Positions 1-7,616 of a DNA stretch of 35,818 bases are shown here, in pieces. A program made the position numbers and the translations under genes. Under the pieces are notes generated by a model. It did not search any database. It was not told the DNA's origin and saw only the letters and a program-made list of their open reading frames with translations. The DNA is from Verrucomicrobiales bacterium (GTDB taxonomy: Bacteria > Verrucomicrobiota > Verrucomicrobiia > Verrucomicrobiales > DEV007): contig JAHEJT010000035.1 of assembly GCA_024638765.1 (NCBI GenBank), positions 1 to 35,818 of the forward strand. Direction: 5' to 3'. How positions within the stretch are numbered: the first letter of the stretch is position 1; each line of letters begins with the position of its first letter.

Positions 1-2
1 TT

Positions 3-899
3 GTCGCCCAAACGGATTACCCGGACGGGTTTGCGGTGCGGGCTTTTGCGAAATCGGTCGTCGGTCCGTACATCGACAGCGGGTACGCTTCGAAGAGCAC
101 GGGGTCTTATTTTGGAGAGGACGTGAACACCGGAGGGCTGGAGGGCCGCCTTTATGATCTTAAAAAGTATGCCGACGGCAGTCCGACCTTCATCGAGGAC
201 AACACCGAAAACTGGTTCAACCCGGTGTATTATGGCCAGGTAACGGCGGCCACACCCCAGAGCGGGGCCGAGTGGGGTTTCGATCCCACGGTCCTTCAAC
301 AGTATTATTCTCCCGACAAAACGCTCTTCGCCTCCCGGCTTGCCACCCCGCTGATTGACGCCAATCTTGCGCCCGATCATTTCGGGGTTGCCGGGGATGT
401 CCTGCCGACCAACTGGATCGCACATTACTCCGGAACGATTCGGCCAGGGACGGCGGGTTTCTACCGGTTCAGCGGCCGCGCCGACGACATCCTGCAAGTG
501 TGGATTGACGGGCGCCTCGCCCTGACTGCCAATTTTCAACCCTGGGTCGTGGCGCCGGACTTCCCGTGGACTGAGAAACCCGATTGGGATGCGTATCTTG
601 CAGGCGATCCCGATCCCGGATGGACGGATGCCCCGGACAACATTAAGTTCGATCCCCTCGCCGGTCCCTGGATCTACCTCGATGGAGATCACCAGATCGA
701 CATTATCGTCGGCGAACAGCCGGGAGGAGATTTCCACATCAACTTGCGCGTCGAGGAACAGGGAGTTTCGTATCCCGATGGCGCCCAGGTGTTCACCACC
801 AAATCGCTTACGAGCGAAGACGCGACTGAAGTCGGGGCCGCCTTCCCATGGAGCACGCCGGGCACGGCAGGCCCGCCGGTGTTCTATACGGTCGAGTAA
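3..899 (+). CDS. PA14-like domain protein, C-terminal part (5' end outside window)
   Basis: The reading frame is open from the first bases of the window (VAQTDYPDGFAVRAFAKS precedes the GTG at 36), so the gene starts upstream and only its C-terminal ~299 residues are visible. The central part resembles a PA14-type beta-barrel: a segment with GTIRPGTAGFYRFSGRADD is followed by LQVWIDGRLAL, then a glycine/aspartate-rich stretch and GDHQIDIIVGE, which is the usual order of PA14 strands (G-x-Y-F, then DD, then W-I-D-G). PA14 domains commonly bind carbohydrate and occur in secreted or surface proteins; the ligand here cannot be inferred. The gene converges on the metalloprotease downstream. No catalytic motif is visible. 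Confident that it is coding, moderately confident of the domain. Confidence 0.75.
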   Translation, partial: VAQTDYPDGFAVRAFAKSVVGPYIDSGYASKSTGSYFGEDVNTGGLEGRLYDLKKYADGSPTFIEDNTENWFNPVYYGQVTAATPQSGAEWGFDPTVLQQYYSPDKTLFASRLATPLIDANLAPDHFGVAGDVLPTNWIAHYSGTIRPGTAGFYRFSGRADDILQVWIDGRLALTANFQPWVVAPDFPWTEKPDWDAYLAGDPDPGWTDAPDNIKFDPLAGPWIYLDGDHQIDIIVGEQPGGDFHINLRVEEQGVSYPDGAQVFTTKSLTSEDATEVGAAFPWSTPGTAGPPVFYTVE

Positions 900-904
900 A
901 GAGG

Positions 905-927
905 GCAGGCCCGGCTGACACGCCTGC
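905..927 (+). terminator. weak hairpin after PA14-like gene
   Basis: GCAGGC (905-910) pairs with GCCTGC (922-927) across an 11-nt loop, six bases after the stop codon. There is no T tract, so this is at best a weak or factor-assisted terminator between convergent genes. Confidence 0.2.
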
Positions 928-1074
928 AAGCGGTGACCGACACCGTCCATCTTTAGACGTAGCAGCATCACCCAAGCCGTCGACAGGAAAGGGGGCGAGA
1001 TAGATGAGCTGTCCCTTGTTCCGGCCTTTGCAGACCTATCGGCACGCGGGATGATACGTGAAGCCCGATCTCCT

Positions 1075-4000
1075 TCAACGGGAGACGTTGACTTTGAGGA
1101 ATTTTGCAGTGCCGCCAAGAGAAGTGGTGGCGCGGACCCTGGTATAGACGGGGGTATCCTCCAGAATCTCCTCGGTGATTCCGGAGGAAGACCAGACGGC
1201 TTCGGGGCCGAGGGTGGCGGACCAAAGGCATTGGACAGTGACACCGGAGTTCTTGCGGCGTTTGAATTCGACGGAAAAGAAGCCGACGCTCGAAGCGAGG
1301 TTGAGTTCGGCGAGGTCGACGATCAGGGGTTGGGAGACGGTGCCGTATTCGTAGAGATTCGTCTGGCTGTCTTTCTCCGGATCGGCGAAATCGCCTGCGA
1401 TAGCGGCGTTGTTGGCGTCGGCTCCGAATGTCGCGAGGCGCCAGGCGTCGATGGGGAGATCCTCGATGAGCTGGGATGCCGAGGGAGATACGTCGACGCC
1501 GTAAGCGGTCAGGGGGACGATATTGAGGGTCACCATCTCGTCGCCCTCCGCCACGGCGTCGGTGAGGGGAGTGACGTTGAAGGAAAGCGAGCTTTGGTTG
1601 GCGGGAAGATTGACCGTGGCAGGATAGGTGAAGTCGGCGCCGCCCTCGGCGGTTCCGGTGCTGTCGAGAGTCACGGCGACGGCGTCGTTGGGACCGACGC
1701 GGTTGATCGTGAACTGGCCGGCGGCGGGGTTGAGTTCGGAGAAAGGCGCGCCGGGGCCTGAGAGGGTGAGGATGGGTTTATCGTTGATACTGACGCTGCC
1801 TTCCAGGGATGCGCCGAGGTAGTAATCGGAATCATTGCTTACCGAGGCGCGGAGGATGGCGTTCTCGGTGCCTTCGATGAGGGCATCGGGGAGGCCTTCG
1901 ATGGTGACATCGGCGGTGGTGGCGTCGGCGGGGATCGTAACGGCGCCGCTGAGCTGGGCGTAATCGGTCCCGTGAAGACCGCTGCCGCGGACGCCGTACT
2001 CGATGGTGAGGGGGGTGGCGGCGGAGATGCTGCGGGTGAAGCGGATGGCGCCGAGGCCGTTGTTGCCTTCGCCGGCGCTGCTGTCGGCGGCGGTGACGGT
2101 GACCTCGGGGATTTCATTGTCGGCAATATCAATGACAATGTTCGTGGGGCGGCGGTCGCGTTTGTAACCGGACCCGGTGTTGACCCAGAACTTGGTTTCC
2201 TCGAAGCCTTCGAGATCGCTGTCATCGAGGCCGATGACTTGGAGGACGGCCGAGGAAGCGCCCTCGGGGATGGTGATGTTCTTCGCGCCGGTGTCGAAGG
2301 CGTAATCCTGGTTGTAGACCGCGATGTCGGGGCCGGTGCCGGTCCCGATATTGACGGTGATGGCATTGGTGGTGTCGCCGTACCGGAGGAAGAGCACTTC
2401 GGCGACGCCGCCATTTTCCTCAAAGTGGCGGTCCCTGGGAATGGCGCGCACGCGGGGATTAGAGTTCTCGTTATCCTCGAGAAGCAGGGTGGCGCTGGTG
2501 AGGGTGGTGTCGATGACAGAGAGATCGTTGGTCATGCCAAGAGAAAAGGTAAGGTCCTCGGGTCCTTCATCGTCGGCGTCGTCGACGGGCGTCACGGTGA
2601 TGGTCAGTGAGTCCTGGGCGCCGGGCAGGGAATACACTCCGCCGGCCGGGGCAGGGGACAAGGTGTAATCGGTCCCTTCCACGGCGCTGCCCGTGAAACT
2701 GACGTTGAAATCGATGTCCCCGGTGAAGTTGTTGCCGGATTCGATGCGGGTGACCACGAATTGGCCTGCGGTGCCGTTTTCGGAAGGGCTGCCGGAGGAG
2801 GTGACCTGGAGGGCACGGGCGCGGAAGCCGATGCCGGTGGCGCTGGGCCCGACGGCGACGGGGTTGGAGAAGCCGCGCGTGCCGTAGGCGTCGAAGTCTT
2901 TGCGGGCGCGGACGGTGTAATCGGCGGCGGGAAGGCGGCCGAGGGTGTAGTTGCCGTCGGCGTCGGTGAGGGTGGCGCGGTAATTGGTGTCGCTGAAGCC
3001 AAGGCCGTTGTCGACGGCGACACCCGCGACGCCGTTGCCGGCGTGATCGATGACCTGGCCGGCAATGGTGAAGTTGGAGGGGGAGCCGACAGTGATGGGA
3101 ATGGATTTGACACAGGTCCCGCCTTTCATGTCGCTGACGATGACGACGACGTTGTAGACGCCGGCCGTGCTCCAGCTCTTGTTGCGGGAGGTGTTGGTGG
3201 AGGTGCGGAAGGCGTGGTGATCGTTGGCGTCGTAATACCAGTAATAGCGGAGTTCGTCACCGTCGGGATCGGAGATGCCGGTGAGGCTGAGATTAATGGA
3301 CTGGCCGGTGCCCGGCGTTGTGGTTGAAGCGCTCAGGGTGGCGGTGGGTGGATTGTTTTCCGTGAAGTCGTCGATGTGATGGACCTGGACATCGATCCAG
3401 GTGAAGTCGTCGGCGCGCGCGAGGGGAGTGATGTGGACGCCTTGTCCGTGATCCGAGAAAGTCCAGCCGATCGGGATGGTGGAATCGGGTTCGTTTTTCT
3501 TGGACCAGTAAGTGACATCGATGCGGTTGGGCTTGGTATCGCTCGCACCCCAGCCGCCGCCGCCCTGGGCCTGGAGGAAGAGGCCGTTCTTGAAGGCGTT
3601 GGTGGTGTAATTGTTGCGGTATTCGGCCCAGTAATTGCCGCGACTGGGGGTGGCGATCTTGATGGCGTAACGGCGGCCGGGATCGATTTGGCTGTCGTCG
3701 ATGGCGTGGATGCGATGGCGTCCGCTGGTTAGACTGTTGACGAATTCCGAGGATGTGAGCCAGCCGATGCGATTTTTCTGGTAGGAGCAGTAGCGGGCCT
3801 TGCTGAAGTCGTAGCCGCTGGCCATGACGCAGTAATTGTGGTCGTATTCCTTGCTCGAGCTGGGACCGATGGCCGCCTTGGTATTGGTGACCCAGCCGTT
3901 GGAGTGTCCGAGCTTGTAGTTGTGCCCCATTTCGTGAACGAGGACGCCGGTGGAGCCGTTTCGCATCCAGATGTTCCCGGGATTACCGCCGACGCTGGCG

Positions 4001-5373
4001 AGGCCGCCGAAAGTGCCGGGGGAGCCGCTGTATCGGTAGACGCGGTGGCCGTAACTGCCGGGGTTGTAACCGAGGGCGGAGGCCGCGGCGCGGGCGTCGG
4101 TGCCGACTTTGCCGGTGCCTTCGGTGGCGTAAAAGGATTGTGGCTCGGGAAGGACGAGGATAGGCGTTACCGTCGGGAGGACCTGCATGCGGCCGTAGGA
4201 GCTCTCGAGAAGATGATTGTTAACGCTGCGGAGGATGCTGTAGGCGTTGGCCTCAGTCTGGACCACTTCAGTGGGGTCATCCGCAAAGGCGATGCGCATG
4301 TAAAGCATGGTGCGGTAACCAAGCGATTGTCCGCCCTTGAAGACTCCGCCCTCCCGGCCGCTGAGGGGGAGAGAGTCGGGTTCGCCGGTTACGGAGGAAT
4401 CGGGTGCCTCTGCGAAAACTTCTTCGCCTTCGTCCCCGCCGGGAGTCCCGGCTTGAAGAAGCGCAGCTTCGAACTTTTCCAGCGAGCGTTCGTTTTCGAA
4501 GAAGTGAATGCCGTCGCGCGAGCCGGCGGCGAAGGCGTCCCGCGGGATGACGGAGCGTGCGCGGAGATCCGTGTTATCGATGACGATCTCGCCGGTGTAA
4601 GGGTCCCGGGTATGGATGGGAATGGAAGCGGGGATGGGCGTGCCGGCTTCGAGCCGGCCCAGGGGCAGGCCGTCGAAGACCGCAATGTCGTCGATGGCGA
4701 ATCCCTGAAGGGAAATGTCGCGGGTGGTGGCAGCTTGTGAGAGGAGGCCCGCGGGGAAGGCGTGGTAACGGGATTCAGCGCCGTGCGAGCGATCGAAGAC
4801 GGCTTCGTGAAAGGTGGAGACCATGCCCTCCGCGGGCGGAGCCAGTTCGGGGGCGGCAGGGTTTTGGTCGGCGTTCCAAAAGCAAGCAGTGAAAACTTCC
4901 CAGTCACCGGTTTCGGCGAGTGCTTCTTCGAGGAAGGGTTGGAGGGATGTGGGCAGGGCGGCGCGAATGTCATCCGTGAGCATTTCGTCCCAGGCGGCTT
5001 GGGGATCTTGCTTGATGAGTTCCTTGAGGGCGGCGCGACGTTGCCGGGCGATGGCGAGGGTGCCTGCCGATTCCTGGGCGGTCCCGGCGGCGTAGGCGCG
5101 GGCCCAGCGATTGAACTGCCGGACGGCGGGGAGATCGATCTTGGATTCGTCGGGCGTGTGAGTCTCGATAAGGCGTTGCGTCCAGGCATCGAGCGCGGGT
5201 TTCTTCCCGCGTGTGACTTGCGGTTTCTCAAGGCTGGCTTCCTGTGGTTCGGCGGGAGAAGGAGAGGTGGAAACCTGGGGCGGAAGGCGTGTCTTGTCTG
5301 CGGGCCAAAGCAGCGCGGCGGCGACGATCGCCAGGACGATGGCAAAGACCAGGCTAATCGGGAGTTTTTTCAT
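1075..5373 (-). CDS. secreted metzincin-type zinc metalloprotease with Calx-beta repeats
   Basis: A 1432-residue protein with an N-terminal hydrophobic export segment (residues ~4-23). The catalytic signature HEMGHNYKLGH lies at 480-490, with the Met-turn-like NYCVMASGY at 513-521, as in M11/reprolysin-like metzincins that hydrolyse peptide bonds with zinc. The first ~330 residues are probably a propeptide. After the protease domain come a PKD-like fold (~674-762), a carboxypeptidase-regulatory-like beta fold (~766-834) and four Calx-beta-like repeats (~857-967, 975-1087, 1092-1197, 1202-1304), each with the E-G-x-D-Y and E-G-x-E patterns of calcium-binding repeats. The C-terminus has a Verrucomicrobia-style module (WRLATFGADANNAA...DPEKDSQTNLYEYG, ~1311-1344). 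Oddity: Lys replaces the usual Gly of HExxHxxGxxH. It probably acts at the cell surface or outside the cell. The ATG start is supported by the signal-like N-terminus. Confidence 0.88.
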   Translation of the reverse strand: MKKLPISLVFAIVLAIVAAALLWPADKTRLPPQVSTSPSPAEPQEASLEKPQVTRGKKPALDAWTQRLIETHTPDESKIDLPAVRQFNRWARAYAAGTAQESAGTLAIARQRRAALKELIKQDPQAAWDEMLTDDIRAALPTSLQPFLEEALAETGDWEVFTACFWNADQNPAAPELAPPAEGMVSTFHEAVFDRSHGAESRYHAFPAGLLSQAATTRDISLQGFAIDDIAVFDGLPLGRLEAGTPIPASIPIHTRDPYTGEIVIDNTDLRARSVIPRDAFAAGSRDGIHFFENERSLEKFEAALLQAGTPGGDEGEEVFAEAPDSSVTGEPDSLPLSGREGGVFKGGQSLGYRTMLYMRIAFADDPTEVVQTEANAYSILRSVNNHLLESSYGRMQVLPTVTPILVLPEPQSFYATEGTGKVGTDARAAASALGYNPGSYGHRVYRYSGSPGTFGGLASVGGNPGNIWMRNGSTGVLVHEMGHNYKLGHSNGWVTNTKAAIGPSSSKEYDHNYCVMASGYDFSKARYCSYQKNRIGWLTSSEFVNSLTSGRHRIHAIDDSQIDPGRRYAIKIATPSRGNYWAEYRNNYTTNAFKNGLFLQAQGGGGWGASDTKPNRIDVTYWSKKNEPDSTIPIGWTFSDHGQGVHITPLARADDFTWIDVQVHHIDDFTENNPPTATLSASTTTPGTGQSINLSLTGISDPDGDELRYYWYYDANDHHAFRTSTNTSRNKSWSTAGVYNVVVIVSDMKGGTCVKSIPITVGSPSNFTIAGQVIDHAGNGVAGVAVDNGLGFSDTNYRATLTDADGNYTLGRLPAADYTVRARKDFDAYGTRGFSNPVAVGPSATGIGFRARALQVTSSGSPSENGTAGQFVVTRIESGNNFTGDIDFNVSFTGSAVEGTDYTLSPAPAGGVYSLPGAQDSLTITVTPVDDADDEGPEDLTFSLGMTNDLSVIDTTLTSATLLLEDNENSNPRVRAIPRDRHFEENGGVAEVLFLRYGDTTNAITVNIGTGTGPDIAVYNQDYAFDTGAKNITIPEGASSAVLQVIGLDDSDLEGFEETKFWVNTGSGYKRDRRPTNIVIDIADNEIPEVTVTAADSSAGEGNNGLGAIRFTRSISAATPLTIEYGVRGSGLHGTDYAQLSGAVTIPADATTADVTIEGLPDALIEGTENAILRASVSNDSDYYLGASLEGSVSINDKPILTLSGPGAPFSELNPAAGQFTINRVGPNDAVAVTLDSTGTAEGGADFTYPATVNLPANQSSLSFNVTPLTDAVAEGDEMVTLNIVPLTAYGVDVSPSASQLIEDLPIDAWRLATFGADANNAAIAGDFADPEKDSQTNLYEYGTVSQPLIVDLAELNLASSVGFFSVEFKRRKNSGVTVQCLWSATLGPEAVWSSSGITEEILEDTPVYTRVRATTSLGGTAKFLKVNVSR

Positions 5374-5435
5374 ACTGGCATGCGGGAACGGGGGGACGCC
5401 AGCCGTTCGTCGCGGCGGCGGAAGGCCGACCGAAG

Positions 5436-5465
5436 ATTATCAGATATAGGCGCTGAGAATTACAA
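5436..5465 (-). promoter_or_regulatory. candidate sigma70-type promoter for metalloprotease
   Basis: On the minus strand TTGTAA (5465-5460) is followed after 18 nt by GATAAT (5441-5436), about 60 nt before the ATG at 5373. This is a partial match to the consensus found by eye. Confidence 0.35.
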
Positions 5466-5663
5466 AAACTTGCCGAGAATTCCTCAAAAAGCAACTGCCA
5501 GGGAATCACAGTTTCAGCTTCTCGATCATGCCTGCTGAGGGGCGGACTACCGCCGGTGAGAGCGCTGACGAGAAGCACGTGCAGATGTGACTGGGTCGCG
5601 TTGCGAAGGAAGGAGCAGATTCAGACGAGCGTAAATACCGTTGATCTTAACTAAATCCAGGCT

Positions 5664-5978
5664 GTGTGTAACGAAGTGTCAGAGCCGTTAGTCAGCGTCA
5701 TGATTCCAGTCTTCAGTTGCGAGCGTTATCCCGGCGAAGAAATAGGGAGCCTGTTTACATCCCTGTGGTCATGCTTGCGCGATCGGGCGGCCGCCGGCCG
5801 GTCCGTTGATTCAGGAAGGCAGCCCCTGTCCCGATCTTCGGCTCACGCGCTGTCCAGACAGCGGCGTTTCGGGTGCATCCCGCATCCTGGTAAGAAAAAC
5901 AGCCCCAGGGGAAGCGTTGGCGGCGCAATCGGCATCACTGGACGAGAAAACCTTGGCCGACTTGAAAAGCCGGCGTGA
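5664..5978 (+). pseudogene. decayed N-terminal remnant of GT2 glycosyltransferase
   Basis: The first residues, EPLVSVMIPVFSCERYPGE, match the start of family 2 glycosyltransferases (usual form PLVSVxIPVYNxExYLxE, the first beta strand of the GT-A nucleotide-sugar fold). Further along, SVDSGRQPLSRSSAHALSRQ recalls the VDDGSTDxSxEI segment, and KKNSPRGSVGGAIGI recalls ENxGxxAARNxGI, but the Asp-Asp and other key residues are degraded. The frame stops after 104 residues, while functional GT2 domains need about 220 or more. I infer a dead, truncated copy. Around it, 5374-5663 and 5979-6058 hold no recognisable gene. Confidence 0.55.
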
Positions 5979-6058
5979 GTCGTTCGCCCGCGGGCGATCC
6001 TTGAGTGAGTGAATCGATCCGGCCTCGATCTTCCGGACGGCATGCGCCGGGTTCTTGG

Positions 6059-6778
6059 TCAGGCCTTCACCAATTGCGGTTTCCAGATGCGCAAGGTCTG
6101 CATGATGAGTTGGAATTCGTCTTCGGTGATGCGTTTGGGAACAATCACTTTTCCGGTGCTGAGGGGCAGTTGGAGAGAATTGGATTGGGCGCCGCCCTGG
6201 CGCGACATTCTGCGTTCCCGCATTCTTTCGCGCATGCGTTGTTCCAGCATGACGGCTTTTTTCTTAGCCCTGCCTGGACCCATCCCGGTTTTTTCACCGC
6301 GTTCCGGAAGATTGGGTTCGACGTCGAGTTCCTCGAGTTGGGCCAAAACGGAGTTCTTTCGATAGATCCGGGCAGCCCGGGTGGCGCCTTTCTCGGTAAA
6401 GCCGCGTTCCCGCAGCAGGGCGCTTAATTCCTCCTGGGAAGAGTTGCGCGCGCGACGCCAGATGTTCCGATAGACGAGTGGCGAGAGTGCCGCGCGCTGG
6501 AGGAACGGGAGTTTTTCCTTTTCGGTTTTTGCCTCTGCGAGGGCGCGCCCGGTTTCGGTGACGACGAGGGCGTCGTCGGTGCGCGCGATGAGGTCGTAGG
6601 CATGGAGGGCGGCGAACACCTTGGCGGCGGCCCCATGGAAACTGGCATACCCCATGGCTTTGATGGCGGTGATGCGGTTGAGCTTCCCGGATGTCTCGAG
6701 CTGGACAAGCTTGGGAAGAAAGGAGAGGGCTCTCTCGAGCCGGATGAAGGGGAACTTGGGGCTACGTGGTTTCAACAT
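6059..6778 (-). CDS. predicted winged-helix-like protein of unknown function
   Basis: A 239-residue soluble protein. Residues ~9-85 (PKFPFIRLERAL...AIKAMGY...AALHAYDLIARTDDALVVTETGRAL) have the helix-helix-wing layout of a helix-turn-helix domain: an alanine/glycine-rich core, then 'LIARTDDALVVTETG' as the hairpin wing. A helical middle (SQEELSALLRERGFTEKGATRAARIYRK) follows, then a basic, low-complexity linker (~165-200, GRAKKKAVMLEQRMRERMRERR), and a short C-terminal unit KVIVPKRITEDEFQLIMQTL ending in WKPQL. Similar small proteins are scattered across bacteria without known function. The palindromic sites directly upstream suggest that it may bind its own promoter region; that is inference. 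No partner gene is adjacent. Confidence 0.7.
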   Translation of the reverse strand: MLKPRSPKFPFIRLERALSFLPKLVQLETSGKLNRITAIKAMGYASFHGAAAKVFAALHAYDLIARTDDALVVTETGRALAEAKTEKEKLPFLQRAALSPLVYRNIWRRARNSSQEELSALLRERGFTEKGATRAARIYRKNSVLAQLEELDVEPNLPERGEKTGMGPGRAKKKAVMLEQRMRERMRERRMSRQGGAQSNSLQLPLSTGKVIVPKRITEDEFQLIMQTLRIWKPQLVKA

Positions 6779-6780
6779 AG

Positions 6781-6832
6781 AGCTAAAATGGGCTATTTAT
6801 CACAGTTGTAAAGCTAAAATTATTAATTTAGC
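6781..6832 (-). promoter_or_regulatory. AT-rich operator/promoter candidate with repeated GCTAAA half-sites
   Basis: AGCTAAAAT occurs twice as a direct repeat (6781-6789 and 6812-6820). The second copy is part of a near-palindrome GCTAAA-8 nt-TTTAGC (6813-6832). This AT-rich patch lies in G+C-rich surroundings immediately before the ATG at 6778, where repressor binding would block transcription or initiation of the winged-helix-like gene. Confidence 0.45.
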
Positions 6833-6862
6833 GCATTTTGTCCTTTTTGGGTGGGTTCTAGG

Positions 6863-7096
6863 CGGGTAATCCCGCGTCCCCATCAGCGCGACGAGGTGAC
6901 CACCTGCCGAGGAGCCCCACGCGCCCACGTGATCCGGATCGAGCCCGTAATCGCCTGCGTTCTTGCGCAGCCAGCGCACGGCCGCCCGGCAATCTTCGAT
7001 TTGCGCCGGCCAGATGGCTTCATCCGTGAGGCGGTAATTGATGCTTGCGACCGCGAAGTCCTCGCCCGCGAGCCAGGCGGCCTTGCACTTGTCCTT
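6863..7096 (-). pseudogene. internal fragment of an alpha/beta-hydrolase (esterase/lipase) gene
   Basis: Minus-strand translation between the DUF1801 gene and the winged-helix-like gene gives about 78 clean residues of an acetylesterase-type alpha/beta hydrolase: FAVASINYRLTDEAIWPAQI, EDCRAAVRWLRKNAGDYGLD, then the nucleophile elbow GAWGSSAGGHLVALMG (G-x-S-x-G-G). The match starts and ends abruptly: there is no N-terminal part (HGGxW oxyanion region) and no Asp/His part of the catalytic triad. The fragment touches the stop codon of the DUF1801 gene. It is well preserved at the protein level, so the deletion or rearrangement that made it is probably recent. Confidence 0.75.
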
Positions 7097-7604
7097 ACTT
7101 CCGCCTGCCCGCAGTCTTATTCACGGCGGAGGCTTTCTTTCTGCGCGCGCTTCCAGCCTTCAGACCCGCTTCATAGCTCTGAATGAATTTCTTAACCGGC
7201 ACCCGCCTGACGGCGTCACCGATCACCTCGAGAGGCACGTCCTCCAGCTTCTTGAACCGGATACAGGACTTGCCCATGTCCAGTTTCTTTCCGGTCTTCC
7301 GCCAGGCCTCGACCAGACGCTTCTGGTCCCCTTCATCGCAGTAAACGCAGAACAGGGATAGGGTCATGTAATTCTTTTGCGAGGCCAGGCCGGCGAAGGG
7401 CAGCGGTTGCGCGGGATCACAGTGATACCCGGCTGGATACAGGGAATGCGGCACGAAATACGCAATAGCGCCCCACTGGATTCCTTCCTTGTATCCCGCG
7501 GGAAGGTGCTTCCGGATCACCGCGCGCACTTTGGAAAGCGCTTTACGGCGGTCCTCGGGCAACTCGGCAAGAAAATCTTTCACCGTCGTCGCTTTGCTTT
7601 GCAT
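7095..7604 (-). CDS. DUF1801 (YdhG-like) family protein
   Basis: A 169-residue soluble protein. The pattern TVKDFLAELPEDRRKALSKV, then IRKHLPAGYKEGIQWGAIAY, then FAGLASQKNYMTLSLFCVYC and KSCIRFKKLEDVPLEVI is typical of the DUF1801 fold, related in shape to YjbR/CyaY/frataxin-like proteins. Biochemical function is not established. The last 25 residues are basic (ARRKKASAVNKTAGRRK). It lies 12 bases downstream of the PQQ-propeller gene on the same strand and may be co-transcribed with it, although the two show no functional link. Confidence 0.85.
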   Translation of the reverse strand: MQSKATTVKDFLAELPEDRRKALSKVRAVIRKHLPAGYKEGIQWGAIAYFVPHSLYPAGYHCDPAQPLPFAGLASQKNYMTLSLFCVYCDEGDQKRLVEAWRKTGKKLDMGKSCIRFKKLEDVPLEVIGDAVRRVPVKKFIQSYEAGLKAGSARRKKASAVNKTAGRRK

Positions 7605-7616
7605 GAGGACAAGGTG

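Noticed and set aside
3838..4740. Plus-strand ORFs (also 1051-1761, 1972-2610 and 2761-3327) within the metalloprotease gene
   Set aside because: Gly/Ala/Val/Asp-rich shadows of the minus-strand coding frame.
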